A stretch of 64,000 bases of DNA. Origin: MVRE01 sp015660965 (lineage in GTDB: Archaea; Halobacteriota; Methanomicrobia; Methanomicrobiales; Methanospirillaceae). This document shows, one piece after another, positions 7,968 through 16,400 of the stretch. A program made the position numbers and the translations under genes. The notes below the pieces were generated by a model. The model was not told where the DNA came from. It worked only from the letters and a program-made list of their open reading frames with translations, and ran no database searches. Numbering within the stretch: position 1 is the first letter of the stretch; each line of letters opens with the position of its first letter. The stretch is from assembly GCA_050015095.1 (NCBI GenBank), contig JBEKCC010000003.1, positions 124,001 to 188,000 on the forward strand, read 5' to 3'.

Positions 7968-8330
7968 ATGGATTGGAGCGCAGAGCAAAAGAATTTGGCA
8001 AAAAAATATATGAAACTCGAAGATATTCCAGAAAAAGAAAGAAAATACAAGTGTCACACTTGCCATCTCATTGTTAATACAAAGCCCTGCCCAAATTGTG
8101 GTGAGACTCATCTGGAAATCATGTGCCCTCTCGATCATTGTCACTGTTCTCATGAAATATTATCCGGGATAGAGTACTGCCCACTCTGCAAACAACCAGT
8201 GTGTCCCGATTGTGGTTGCCATGATGTCGTTCAGATTAGTAGAGTTACTGGATATTTACAGGATGTGTCTGGCTGGAATGCAGGTAAACAACAGGAACTC
8301 AAAGACCGGGTTCGCTATTCTGTTGCATGA
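7968..8330 (+). CDS. stand-alone NrdD-type zinc/glycyl-radical domain protein
   Basis: A 120-residue Cys-rich protein. Residues 71-120 match the C-terminal end of anaerobic class III ribonucleotide reductase: a four-Cys zinc site (CPLC at 71-74, CPDC at 79-82), then RVTGYL at 92-97, whose Gly95 corresponds to the glycyl-radical glycine, and the tail WNAGKQQELKDRVRY. The N-terminal half adds more Cys/His knuckles (CHTC 29-32, CPNC 41-44, C53, C58, C60). The roughly 500-residue ten-stranded barrel with substrate and allosteric sites is absent. No full NrdD or activase lies in the window. It may be an autonomous radical or zinc partner, or a diverged protein reusing the fold. It overlaps cbiZ by 4 bp (ATGA). 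Confidence 0.7.
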   Translation: MDWSAEQKNLAKKYMKLEDIPEKERKYKCHTCHLIVNTKPCPNCGETHLEIMCPLDHCHCSHEILSGIEYCPLCKQPVCPDCGCHDVVQISRVTGYLQDVSGWNAGKQQELKDRVRYSVA

Positions 8331-9214
8331 GATATTTTTTTGATAATAACACACTTTTTATTCGCGGAACGTTTCGTGCCGCCAGTACGGGAATTTCTGG
8401 TGGTTTGGGTTTGGTTTCAACTATAATCAACCAAACCGTTCCCACTCATTGGAATCATGAAGGACCAGAAAAGGAACTCGAACGGGTTGTTACTGGAGCT
8501 GGGTTTGGCCGAGATTATTTTGGGATGCTTACTGCAGTACCAATGCGTAACCTCTGTGTTCTCCAGTACGACTTTGTGACTGTTTTTATCACCGCAGGTA
8601 TAACAACCACACAAAAAAACCACGCTAGGACCATCAATATCATTACCTATAGCAGCCAGGGAGTAAGCGATGCTGCCCTAATTGAAACAATCATGATTGC
8701 CACTGAGGCAAAAGTGGTAGCATTACGCAATGCGGGAAAATCTATTCCCGGCACTCCTACAGATGCAGTTATTGCTGCTTGTGAGGGAAAGAAGGAGCAT
8801 GAATATGCTGGTATCCTTACTGAAGTTGGAAAGAGAGTATATGGTGCCGTTCTTTACGGTATTCCTGTTGCACTTCGTCAATTTGAGAATAAGATTCAGC
8901 AAGATCACAAGTCATTCTTTATTTTCAGTCGCTTCAAAGGTGATCACTGGGTAGAATGGTCACCTGAGACTTGTCCCTATCGCCCATGCCATTTTATTGG
9001 ACAGCGATGCGATTTTTGTTATTGCCCACTTTATCCCTGCGGAGATGAGAGTTTAGGGCAGTGGGTAGAGAGTAGTAATGGGAGGATGGTTTGGAACTGT
9101 AGTCAATGCACGTTACTTCACGAACCAAAAATTGCAGATTATCTAAAGCAATACCCAGAGGCATCAAAAGACGAACTTTTACGCCTCCATAGAGCAAAAA
9201 AACGGAAGATCTGA
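8327..9214 (+). CDS. cbiZ: adenosylcobinamide amidohydrolase CbiZ fused to a Cys-rich small domain
   Basis: 295 residues in two parts. Residues 1 to about 205 are the CbiZ domain (RGTFRAASTGISGGLGLVST; GTPTDAVIAAC). CbiZ cleaves the aminopropanol side chain of adenosylcobinamide to give adenosylcobyric acid, for corrinoid salvage. Residues about 220-280 form a compact Cys-rich module (CPYRPCHFIGQRCDFCYCP, PCGD, CSQC), the 'cysteine-rich small domain' seen with archaeal CbiZ proteins, probably metal-binding. The gene overlaps the upstream glycyl-radical-like gene by 4 bp. Methanogens depend on corrinoids for methyl transfer, which fits a salvage role. What the Cys-rich tail does is unknown. 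Confidence 0.9.
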   Translation: MRYFFDNNTLFIRGTFRAASTGISGGLGLVSTIINQTVPTHWNHEGPEKELERVVTGAGFGRDYFGMLTAVPMRNLCVLQYDFVTVFITAGITTTQKNHARTINIITYSSQGVSDAALIETIMIATEAKVVALRNAGKSIPGTPTDAVIAACEGKKEHEYAGILTEVGKRVYGAVLYGIPVALRQFENKIQQDHKSFFIFSRFKGDHWVEWSPETCPYRPCHFIGQRCDFCYCPLYPCGDESLGQWVESSNGRMVWNCSQCTLLHEPKIADYLKQYPEASKDELLRLHRAKKRKI

Positions 9215-9220
9215 AAATAT

Positions 9221-9415
9221 TTACTCTTTGATTCCAAGCGCCTTGACTAGTTCTGCAAGGGGTATACCATGTGCTTCTGCTGCCTCGCGGATGGTTTCAC
9301 CACGGGCAATCGCGCACCCAACACAACCCATACCAAATTGGAATAGTTGCTCTGCTGCATCAGGTTTTACCTTAAGAAGATCGTAAATAGTGCTGTCTGC
9401 TGTTATTTCTGCCAT
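9221..9415 (-). CDS. DUF1858 redox-disulfide-type small protein
   Basis: Sixty-four residues from the ATG at 9415 (MAEITADSTIYDLLKVKPDA). The sequence GMGCVGCAIARGETIREAA contains the closely spaced CxxC of the DUF1858 family, described as a hybrid-cluster-protein-associated or disulfide domain. Such proteins are thought to take part in redox or iron-sulfur chemistry, without firm assignment. The longer frame to 9484 lacks sequence resembling the family and is rejected. It is convergent with cbiZ and divergent from the RPA operon. Confidence 0.85.
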   Translation of the reverse strand: MAEITADSTIYDLLKVKPDAAEQLFQFGMGCVGCAIARGETIREAAEAHGIPLAELVKALGIKE

Positions 9416-9537
9416 GCCTAAGTTAGTTTTCTTGCTGTTACATAAATCTGACCATAGTGGATAATCAGCACCTTCCCCACACAAATGTCGTAATATATAG
9501 ACATGATAAGATCCGATATACTAATGGAGATGTAGAT

Positions 9538-10779
9538 ATGGAATTTTCCCAGATTGCAGAAAGAATCTCCTTGAAAATTAAACAAAAAGGACAAAACGTT
9601 GATACTAAGAAAATCGAATCGAAACTTCGCCGGCTTGTTGAGGAGTTCGGTGTTCAGCCCGCTGAAGCAGAACGCAGTGTAACGAATGAACTTGCAAGAG
9701 AGTATAATCTTCAAGGCATTAGTTCTAGCGTTGGTGGTGGGGTTCTTGGCTCAAAAGAGGATAGATCTATCGCTGATATTGCCCCTGGTGAGTGGGTAAC
9801 AATTGAGGGCAAAATAGTAGCAATCCTATCACCCATGTCACCCTCAATTGCCCAAAGCGGAATTATTGCAGATTCAACAGGTGCCATACGATTTGTAGCT
9901 TGGGTGAAAGCAAACGCCCCTCAAATGGAAGAGGGAACATGGTATCGAATTGAGTCAGGAGTCGTTGATGAATTTCGTGGAGTCCCTAGTCTGAAAATCC
10001 ATTCCGGTACTTCAATTAAAACAATCGAAGAAAACCGGGCCCTTATTCCCACTACGGTGAAGATAAGTGAGTTAAAACCTGGTATTGGGAGTGTTCGAGC
10101 AAAGGTGGTCCAAGAGTGGGAGACCACCCACGAAAGGATGCTTCAATCGGGTATTCTTGGTGATGAATCGGGTATACTGAAATTTGTTATTTGGAGAGAA
10201 GCGGGTAAGGAGAAACTTAGCGTAGGGGCTGTTTATACTATTTTCTATGCGCTTGTTGATGAGTTCAACGGGAAGCTCTCCCTCAATCTCAGCTCGGCAA
10301 CGTACATGCAGGATGAAGGCGATATGATTGTAAGTGGGGGAGATGTTGATGTGCGAGGTGCAATCGTGCATATTGCACCTGGTTCTGGTATTATCAAACG
10401 GTGCCCAGTTGAAGGGTGCAATCGTGCTCTCTCAAGACAAAACTACTGCCCGGTTCATGAGATCCAGCCAAAATTTGTGTACGATCTGCGTATTAAAGGG
10501 TGGTTAGACGATGGTGAAAAAACGCATAATATTTTGTTGCAACGGGATGTGGTAGAGTCTCTAACTGGCATGAATCTTGATGCAGCAAAAGAACTTGCAG
10601 AAAATAATCCTTTGGGTATGGATGAAGTCTTCCTCCGTATGCGTGACATTCTTTTAGGTAGGTATGTAATTTGCCACGGAAGGGAGATAGATAACCGTCT
10701 TTTAGTGAAAGCATGTGAACGAGTAAAGATGGACACAAGTGACCATACTGCACTCCTTAATCGTGCCGGAGGTGCCTAA
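9538..10779 (+). CDS. rpa: replication protein A-type single-stranded DNA-binding protein
   Basis: Starts at ATG 9538 (MEFSQIAERISLKIKQ), behind GGAGA; 413 residues. The N-terminal 65 residues are helical, with a repeat-like shape found in methanogen RPAs. Two OB-folds follow (ADIAPGEWVTIEGKIVAIL... and SELKPGIGSVRAKVV...). A C-terminal zinc finger CPVEGCNRALSRQNYCPVHE is followed by a further fold. The protein coats ssDNA during replication and repair. It is immediately followed by its partner gene with a 1-bp overlap, the standard archaeal RPA operon. Confidence 0.92.
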   Translation: MEFSQIAERISLKIKQKGQNVDTKKIESKLRRLVEEFGVQPAEAERSVTNELAREYNLQGISSSVGGGVLGSKEDRSIADIAPGEWVTIEGKIVAILSPMSPSIAQSGIIADSTGAIRFVAWVKANAPQMEEGTWYRIESGVVDEFRGVPSLKIHSGTSIKTIEENRALIPTTVKISELKPGIGSVRAKVVQEWETTHERMLQSGILGDESGILKFVIWREAGKEKLSVGAVYTIFYALVDEFNGKLSLNLSSATYMQDEGDMIVSGGDVDVRGAIVHIAPGSGIIKRCPVEGCNRALSRQNYCPVHEIQPKFVYDLRIKGWLDDGEKTHNILLQRDVVESLTGMNLDAAKELAENNPLGMDEVFLRMRDILLGRYVICHGREIDNRLLVKACERVKMDTSDHTALLNRAGGA

Positions 10780-11381
10780 TGAGCAACGGCGGAATGCCTT
10801 TTCAGGGTAGGAGGGAGGGGGGGTTCGAACGCGAGCCGGCAAGACGAGTTTTTGCGAGTGAGTTGCGCGAGTGCCGCTATCAGTTTAGAGAGGGAGACGA
10901 TGATAAAAGCCCCACCTTTGTCTTGCTTCCGACGGGTGAGCGTTGCAATCGCGTTTTTCTGGTCGGTACTCTAACCGAAAAGCAAAAGCAAGGTGAGCAA
11001 AACATTTTCTATCGTGGCCGTGTGGTAGATCCAACAGGAACATTCTTTGTGATGGCAGGTAGTTACCAACCTGAAGCAATGCAACAACTAGCAAAGATTG
11101 AAACACCAGCATTTGTTGCAGTAGTTGGAAAACCCAATCTTTACCAAACGCAAGATGGTGCTTTTCTTATTTCTGTTCGAGTCGAATCAATTACGGTTGT
11201 TGATCGTGAGACTAGAGATCTTTGGGTATTAGATACTGCAAAAGCAACTCTCGATAGGATTGATGTATTTGCAATTGGAACTTCAACTGATGTTGCACGA
11301 GTAAAAGAACACTATCCAACACTTGATCCATTGATATTCCGGAAAACTGTTTACGAAGCCCTTGCCCAAATTAAGATATAA
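10779..11381 (+). CDS. RPA-associated OB-fold protein (COG3390 type)
   Basis: A 200-residue protein beginning MSNGGMPFQGRREGGF, with a Gly/Arg-rich N-terminus. It then has one OB-fold (RCNRVFLVGTLTEKQ; FYRGRVVDPTGTFFVMAGSY) and a C-terminal winged-helix-like tail. This is the family of RPA-associated proteins encoded directly after rpa in many euryarchaea; it binds RPA and may be the equivalent of an RPA32-like subunit. The ATG overlaps the rpa stop by one base (TAATG), so coupled translation is likely. Confidence 0.88.
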   Translation: MSNGGMPFQGRREGGFEREPARRVFASELRECRYQFREGDDDKSPTFVLLPTGERCNRVFLVGTLTEKQKQGEQNIFYRGRVVDPTGTFFVMAGSYQPEAMQQLAKIETPAFVAVVGKPNLYQTQDGAFLISVRVESITVVDRETRDLWVLDTAKATLDRIDVFAIGTSTDVARVKEHYPTLDPLIFRKTVYEALAQIKI

Positions 11382-11489
11382 CTTTCTCCTTTTTTCAATC
11401 CTGGTTGTCAGGGATAACTTTTTCGTTTCTAATGTTCATAACTTTTCGAATGTTTATCGAGTTGAAAGAGTTGAGTGCGTTCATCAAAA

Positions 11490-11608
11490 ATGTTGATACA
11501 AAAAGCGCTCAAGGATGAGGCAAAAAAACTAGGGTTAAAGATAGGACATGCCCAACAAAGATGAGTATTGCAAAGAGGTTACCTGAAGAAATCCTAAAAA
11601 AGCTTTAG
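11490..11608 (+). pseudogene. possible gene debris between rpa operon and ribB
   Basis: Two tiny overlapping frames joined by ATGA: 11490-11564 (24 codons, KALKDEAKKLGLKIGHAQQR) and 11561-11608 (15 codons, MSIAKRLPEEILKKL). Their amino-acid make-up looks protein-like, and a single frameshift would join them, but I recognise no family. The 251-bp gap 11382-11632 holds nothing else clear. Confidence 0.2.
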
Positions 11609-11632
11609 AAAAAGTAAGAATGGCCCACTTTA

Positions 11633-12304
11633 TTAGTAGTGATGTGATTTCCACTGCTCAATTACTTCTTGACCCTCGATGAAAACAAGCCCGTGTTTTC
11701 GGGCATAATCCTGTGCATCAGCTTTTGACAGAGCATAACCACTATCGTCATCAAGCATCTCGCATATAGTGATAGCAGGTGTGATTTTCGCCATTTCTGC
11801 AAGAGCAACTGATAGTTCGGTTTGTCCTCGTCTTTGATCGAGAAGTCTATCTGCTGCCCGAAGGATTGCCATGTGTCCTGGTGTTCTAAATTGCGTCGCA
11901 AAGTTGGCACCACCTCCGTTGAGAGATTTTCTAACCTGTTCTGCAATTTCATTAACAGTATGTGCCCTATCCCGGTCGGTTATGCCAGTGAATGTGGATT
12001 TGTGGTTTACCCACAGAGAGAAAGAGGAGTGGTTCTTCCGATCATAAGGAATTTCCCCTTCTTTTTCAGCAACGTTTGTACTAGCAAGAACATCACGAGC
12101 AAATGGAAGACCAAGATGTTGTGCTGCGAATGGGTGAATTGCAGTACAAATTAACCCACCTCCATCTTTTCGCATCTGCATGATATGACGAGGGGTAACT
12201 GCATCAGCTCTTATGGCAAAATCGGTTTCTCGCTCGCGGTCATCAAAATCGTAAAGTAAGATGAATTTGCCTTCCTGTAATGCAGTCAATGCGTCATTAA
12301 TCAT
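11633..12304 (-). CDS. ribB: 3,4-dihydroxy-2-butanone 4-phosphate synthase
   Basis: 223 residues from ATG 12304 (MINDALTALQEGKFILLYDF). RibB converts ribulose 5-phosphate to formate and the four-carbon unit of riboflavin. The active-site loop DFDDRERETDFAIRAD is the family's acidic motif with the metal-binding Glu. THE RTPGHMAIL region and DRLLDQRRGQTELSVALAE carry the substrate-phosphate Arg, Thr and Glu residues. The start overlaps the ribK stop by 8 bp. Together they make a riboflavin/FMN operon, which fits the flavin and F420 needs of methanogens. Confidence 0.95.
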   Translation of the reverse strand: MINDALTALQEGKFILLYDFDDRERETDFAIRADAVTPRHIMQMRKDGGGLICTAIHPFAAQHLGLPFARDVLASTNVAEKEGEIPYDRKNHSSFSLWVNHKSTFTGITDRDRAHTVNEIAEQVRKSLNGGGANFATQFRTPGHMAILRAADRLLDQRRGQTELSVALAEMAKITPAITICEMLDDDSGYALSKADAQDYARKHGLVFIEGQEVIEQWKSHHY

Positions 12305-12968
12305 GTGATACCTCCACATTTACCATATCATTCTCTTTCAATCCCAATGATTCACGGAGCCCTACTTCTGCAATAACCTCAATAATATCTTCTGGATAGT
12401 GCGTCCGTCCTGGGACTACTATCCCACAAGGAATATCCCCAATCCGACACGGCAGACATCGGACATCACCAAACGTTCTTCCGTCAGCAACAAACCCATG
12501 AATAGGGATCCATTCCACAGTCTCAATCTTTTTTCGGATTGAGATGCTTGGGGTTGCAAGCTTAATATTTAGTGTTCCAGCGTATGGTTCAAAACCTAGG
12601 TGTTGAAGGAATTGTTTACGGTATGGTTGAAGGCTCATGTAGTACCGCCCTTCACCAATTCCGTTAATCACTGTTCCTGATAGGACATAATGTGCTCCAT
12701 TGTGGGAAAAGAGTCGACAATAATCTGCATACTCCTTTCGAAGCTCGTACTCACCCTGTTGTGTTAGGGTTATATATTGACCGTCTGGGCTTATGGATCG
12801 GGTAATGAAAACCTGCGATTCAAGTGCTTTTAAACGCCGAGATGCCGTCTGAGGGCTGGTGTGCAACGTTTCAGCAATCAGCTGGGATGAAACAAAGACC
12901 GGACCTTTACATCCACCCATAAGTGCAATTGCCTTGAGACATTCAAGTTCTTCTGCCGCCACAAGCAT
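12297..12968 (-). CDS. ribK: CTP-dependent riboflavin kinase with N-terminal HTH
   Basis: Begins at ATG 12968 (MLVAAEELECLKAIALMGG); 223 residues. Residues 1-80 form a winged helix-turn-helix (SSQLIAETLHTSPQTASRRLKALESQ). The remainder is the archaeal CTP-dependent kinase barrel (VINGIGEGRYYMSL; PYAGTLNIKL; IPCGIVVPGRTHYP), which makes FMN from riboflavin using CTP, not ATP. The HTH suggests it also autoregulates its own operon. It is first in a two-gene unit with ribB. Confidence 0.94.
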   Translation of the reverse strand: MLVAAEELECLKAIALMGGCKGPVFVSSQLIAETLHTSPQTASRRLKALESQVFITRSISPDGQYITLTQQGEYELRKEYADYCRLFSHNGAHYVLSGTVINGIGEGRYYMSLQPYRKQFLQHLGFEPYAGTLNIKLATPSISIRKKIETVEWIPIHGFVADGRTFGDVRCLPCRIGDIPCGIVVPGRTHYPEDIIEVIAEVGLRESLGLKENDMVNVEVSHD

Positions 12969-13080
12969 GCTTATCAAAATTGGGATGCTTATTATTTATG
13001 GATTACTATCCGCACCAATTCGTTTGGTGTCGAACCAATGTTCGTTAATTATTTAACAGGCTGAGTCTTTGTTATAGAGC

Positions 13081-13791
13081 ATGAAATCCGGTATGCGTAA
13101 TCATCTTGCTGAGAAAATGGCAGGTGAGATCACGCTATCGGATTCACCAGGGTTTGCACTAAAAAAATGGCGTACGAGCTTTGAAATTGCACCTGGCATT
13201 CTCTCGGAACACTTAGGTGTCTCACCATCTGTGATTAGCGATTATGAGAGTGGACGGAGAAAAAGCCCCGGCACTGCTATCGTTGGTAAGATTGTAGAAT
13301 CCATCCTTTCTATCGATGAAGCTAATGGAGGCCGACACATTCAACAATTCGCATCCATGTTGTATACTGGGATGGATGACGATGTCATCTATGCCATGCA
13401 TGAGTATGCAACACCTATCCCACTCCAGCGTTTTGCTGATGTGATTGGATGTTCACTCCTTTGTGGATCTATTGACCAGATAATTTTTGGTTACACCGTA
13501 GTAAATAGCCTGAACGCAATTCTCCAGCTCTCATCGAATGAGTTTAATCGTATCTATGGATGGAGCACCGAACGTTCTCTGATTTTTACGAATGTATCCA
13601 CTGGAAAATCCCCGATGGTAGCGATCAGAGTTACGCCATTTAAACCACGATGTGTTGTACTGCAGGGTATTGAGCCAGCAAATGTACACCCGATAGTCCC
13701 AAAGATGGCAGAACGAGATCGGATTACTGTCCTGTGTACTAATATGGAGATTAAGAACATCGTTGATGTATTGAGGGAACAGGAATGGTAG
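13081..13791 (+). CDS. HTH transcriptional regulator linked to the mevalonate operon (COG1709 type)
   Basis: 236 residues. An XRE-like helix-turn-helix lies near residues 25-60 (FEIAPGILSEHLGVSPSVIS, then DYESGRRKSPGT). The remainder is a ligand-binding-like domain with no recognised motif (TVVNSLNAILQLSSNEFNRIYG). Its last codons overlap the HMG-CoA synthase start by 7 bp. Genes of this type precede HMG-CoA synthase in many archaea, so it probably regulates lipid precursor synthesis, perhaps sensing a CoA thioester or isoprenoid. That role is inferred from position. Confidence 0.85.
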   Translation: MKSGMRNHLAEKMAGEITLSDSPGFALKKWRTSFEIAPGILSEHLGVSPSVISDYESGRRKSPGTAIVGKIVESILSIDEANGGRHIQQFASMLYTGMDDDVIYAMHEYATPIPLQRFADVIGCSLLCGSIDQIIFGYTVVNSLNAILQLSSNEFNRIYGWSTERSLIFTNVSTGKSPMVAIRVTPFKPRCVVLQGIEPANVHPIVPKMAERDRITVLCTNMEIKNIVDVLREQEW

Positions 13792-14837
13792 GAATAATTA
13801 CATACGGTGTGTATATTCCCAGATATCGAATTAAAGTCGAGGAAATCGCACGAGTCTGGGGAGCAAACGCTAAAGATATTTCCGGTGGGCTAGGGGTCTT
13901 TGAAAAGTCTGTTCCGGACATGGATGAGGATACGGCAACCATTGCTGTTGAAGCAGCTCGAAACGCCCTCGCCAGACGAATGGTCGATCCAGAAGATATT
14001 GGTGCAGTTTATGTGGGGAGTGAGTCGCATCCCTATGCTGTAAAGCCAACTGCTTGTACTGTTGGTGAAGCAATTGGCGCAACGCCAAATATGACCGCTG
14101 CTGATTATGAATTTGCTTGTAAAGCAGGAACTGCTGGAATCCAGACTTGTATGGGGCTAGTAAAAAGCAAAATGATCACATACGGTCTTGCTGTTGGTTC
14201 TGATGTTGCGCAAGGTGCGCCTAGCGATGCACTTGAATACACCGCTGCAGCTGGTGGAGCTGCATATCTGATTGGTAGAGATAACCCCATTGCCACAATC
14301 CACCATACCTGTTCATTTACTACAGATACTCCAGACTTTTGGCGACGTGAAGGGCAAGACTACCCCCGTCATGGCGGTCGTTTTACCGGTGATCCAGGTT
14401 ATTTTAAACATGTTGAGGGGGCGACACACTTACTTTTTAACCAGCTCGGTAAGAGTGCAAAAGATTACGAATATGCAGTTTTCCACCAACCTAACGCCAA
14501 ATTCCCTCAAAAAGTGGCAAAGGAACTCGGGTTCAAACCGGAACAGATTAAGCCCGGCCTCGTGGTGCCATGGTTAGGTAATACCTATTCTGGTTCTTCC
14601 CCTATTGGACTTGCAGCGACACTCGACATCGCAAAACCGGGAGATAGAATTTTTGTCGCCTCATTCGGATCCGGTGCAGGAAGTGACGCATTTGATATTG
14701 AAGTAACTGACGTAATAGATTCCGAGACATTCCAGCGTAACGCTGCACCATCTGTCGAACAATCACTGAAAAATCCAATCTATCTCGATTACGCACAGTA
14801 TGCAAGACATAAAGGTAAAATTGTGATGCAATCATGA
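13785..14837 (+). CDS. hydroxymethylglutaryl-CoA synthase
   Basis: 350 residues, the archaeal length. It condenses acetyl-CoA with acetoacetyl-CoA to HMG-CoA. The catalytic Cys is Cys112 in the segment EFACKAGTAGIQTC, the general base Glu is in VGSESHPYAV (near residue 80), and the His is in VFHQPNAKFP. The second gene of a four-gene overlapping operon (regulator, synthase, thiolase, DUF35). In methanogens the synthase and thiolase form a complex bridged by the DUF35 protein and channel acetoacetyl-CoA, overcoming the unfavourable thiolase equilibrium. Confidence 0.96.
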   Translation: MVGIITYGVYIPRYRIKVEEIARVWGANAKDISGGLGVFEKSVPDMDEDTATIAVEAARNALARRMVDPEDIGAVYVGSESHPYAVKPTACTVGEAIGATPNMTAADYEFACKAGTAGIQTCMGLVKSKMITYGLAVGSDVAQGAPSDALEYTAAAGGAAYLIGRDNPIATIHHTCSFTTDTPDFWRREGQDYPRHGGRFTGDPGYFKHVEGATHLLFNQLGKSAKDYEYAVFHQPNAKFPQKVAKELGFKPEQIKPGLVVPWLGNTYSGSSPIGLAATLDIAKPGDRIFVASFGSGAGSDAFDIEVTDVIDSETFQRNAAPSVEQSLKNPIYLDYAQYARHKGKIVMQS

Positions 14838-16000
14838 GAGATGTTGCTGTTATCGGAATCGGATGCACCACGTTTGGTGAGAAGTGGGAGAGTTCCTTCC
14901 GCGACCTTTTCGTAGAAGCTGGTGCGCTTGCACTTGAAGATGCACAGTTGGCAGGAGAAAAGATTGACGCGATGTATGTGGGGAATATGAGTGCCGGTAG
15001 ATTCGTTGAGCAGGAACACATCGGTGCGCTCATTGCTGATTATGCTGGACTTGCTACCCACCACATCCCATCTACACGTGTTGAGGCCGCGTGTGCTTCT
15101 GGGGGCCTTGCATTTCGCCAAGCAGTAATAGCAGTGGCCAGTGGAATGGAAGATATTGTTGTTGCCGCCGGTGTGGAAAAGATGACAGATGTAGAACCCG
15201 GTGCTAGCACGGACACATTAACTGGCGCCGCGGATCGCGAATGGGAAGGGTTTGTTGGAGCGACGTTTCCGGGCCTCTATGCGATGATTGCTAACGATTA
15301 CATGCATCGCTATCCATTAACTCGTGAACAACTCGCTCAGGTTGCGGTAAAGAATCATTTTAATGGGGCTCGAAACCCAATAGCCCAATTCCAGCAAGAG
15401 ATCAGTGTCGATACTGTGCTTAAATCCACACTCGTTGCAGATCCACTTCGCCTTTTTGACTGTTCACCGATTACTGATGGTGCTGCTGCAGTTATCGTAG
15501 CACCATTCGAACGTGCTCGAGAATTCACGGATACGCCGATCAAGGTACTTGCAAGTGCACAAGCAAGTGACACAATCACGCTTCATGATAGAAGAGATAT
15601 ATCTACACTTGATGCGACAGTTATTGCAGGAAAAAGGGCATTAAAAATTGCTCGATGCATACATAAGGATATTGACCTTGTTGAAGTTCATGACTGTTTT
15701 TCAATAGCTGAGATTTGTGCAATCGAGGACCTCGGATTTTGCAAAAAGGGCGAGGCAGGTAAACTCACGTCAGACGGAATTACTGCATTGAACGGAGATT
15801 TACCAGTAAACACAAGTGGTGGACTCAAAGCTTGCGGTCATCCTGTTGGAGCAACAGGAATTAAGCAGGTATACGAAATCGTTCAACAACTCCGTGGTGA
15901 AGCAGATCGAAGGCAAATCGATGGTGCGGAAATTGGTATGACACATAATGTTGGTGGAACTGGTGCAACCGTTGCTGTCCACATTTTTGGGAGGATTTAA
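14834..16000 (+). CDS. acetyl-CoA C-acetyltransferase (thiolase) of the mevalonate pathway
   Basis: 388 residues, archaeal thiolase type. It condenses two acetyl-CoA to acetoacetyl-CoA. The acyl-carrying Cys is Cys87 in RVEAACASGGLAF. The C-terminal motifs GGLKACGHPVGATG and HNVGGTGA supply the other catalytic residues. It starts at the ATGA overlapping the synthase stop. Sequence alone cannot separate degradative from biosynthetic thiolases; the operon decides for the mevalonate role. Confidence 0.95.
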   Translation: MRDVAVIGIGCTTFGEKWESSFRDLFVEAGALALEDAQLAGEKIDAMYVGNMSAGRFVEQEHIGALIADYAGLATHHIPSTRVEAACASGGLAFRQAVIAVASGMEDIVVAAGVEKMTDVEPGASTDTLTGAADREWEGFVGATFPGLYAMIANDYMHRYPLTREQLAQVAVKNHFNGARNPIAQFQQEISVDTVLKSTLVADPLRLFDCSPITDGAAAVIVAPFERAREFTDTPIKVLASAQASDTITLHDRRDISTLDATVIAGKRALKIARCIHKDIDLVEVHDCFSIAEICAIEDLGFCKKGEAGKLTSDGITALNGDLPVNTSGGLKACGHPVGATGIKQVYEIVQQLRGEADRRQIDGAEIGMTHNVGGTGATVAVHIFGRI

Positions 16001-16001
16001 T

Positions 16002-16400
16002 ATGACCGTAGCAAGGTTCTGGCGTAAGATTCCCCAGCGGTACAACATGATTGGTACAAAGTGTCAAACTTGTGGACGACACTTTTTTCCTCCGAGAACA
16101 TTCTGCCCGGACTGCCGTAGAACCGGAAAAATTGTCGATCATAAGTTCAGAGGAATGGGCACAATTGTAACTTACACAGTAATACACACGGCAAATGAAC
16201 AGTTTGAGGCATTCACTCCATACGTTCTTGCGATTGTCCAACTCGACGAAGGGCCGCGGATGACTACACAAATTGTCTGTCGTCCAGATGAAGTGAAAAT
16301 CGGAATGCGCGTAAAGAGTGCGTTCCGCCGTATCGCAACTGATGGGGAGAGCGGGATAATACATTACGGCACAAAATTCGTTCCGATTAATCAAACCTAG
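16002..16400 (+). CDS. DUF35 OB-fold zinc protein, thiolase/HMG-CoA synthase scaffold
   Basis: Beginning at ATG 16002 behind GGGAGG, 132 residues. An N-terminal rubredoxin-like zinc ribbon (Cys21, 24, 35, 38 in CQTC and CPDC) is followed by an OB-fold (GTIVTYTVIHTANEQFEAF). In the archaeal complex this protein sits between thiolase and HMG-CoA synthase and forms the shared CoA-binding groove. The longer frame from 15948 runs inside the thiolase gene and is not the start. It ends one base before the convergent trm5 stop. Confidence 0.93.
   Translation: MTVARFWRKIPQRYNMIGTKCQTCGRHFFPPRTFCPDCRRTGKIVDHKFRGMGTIVTYTVIHTANEQFEAFTPYVLAIVQLDEGPRMTTQIVCRPDEVKIGMRVKSAFRRIATDGESGIIHYGTKFVPINQT

Noticed and set aside
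9418..9714. Reverse frame across the start of rpa
   Set aside because: Antisense to the confident rpa gene and the preceding promoter; no motif.
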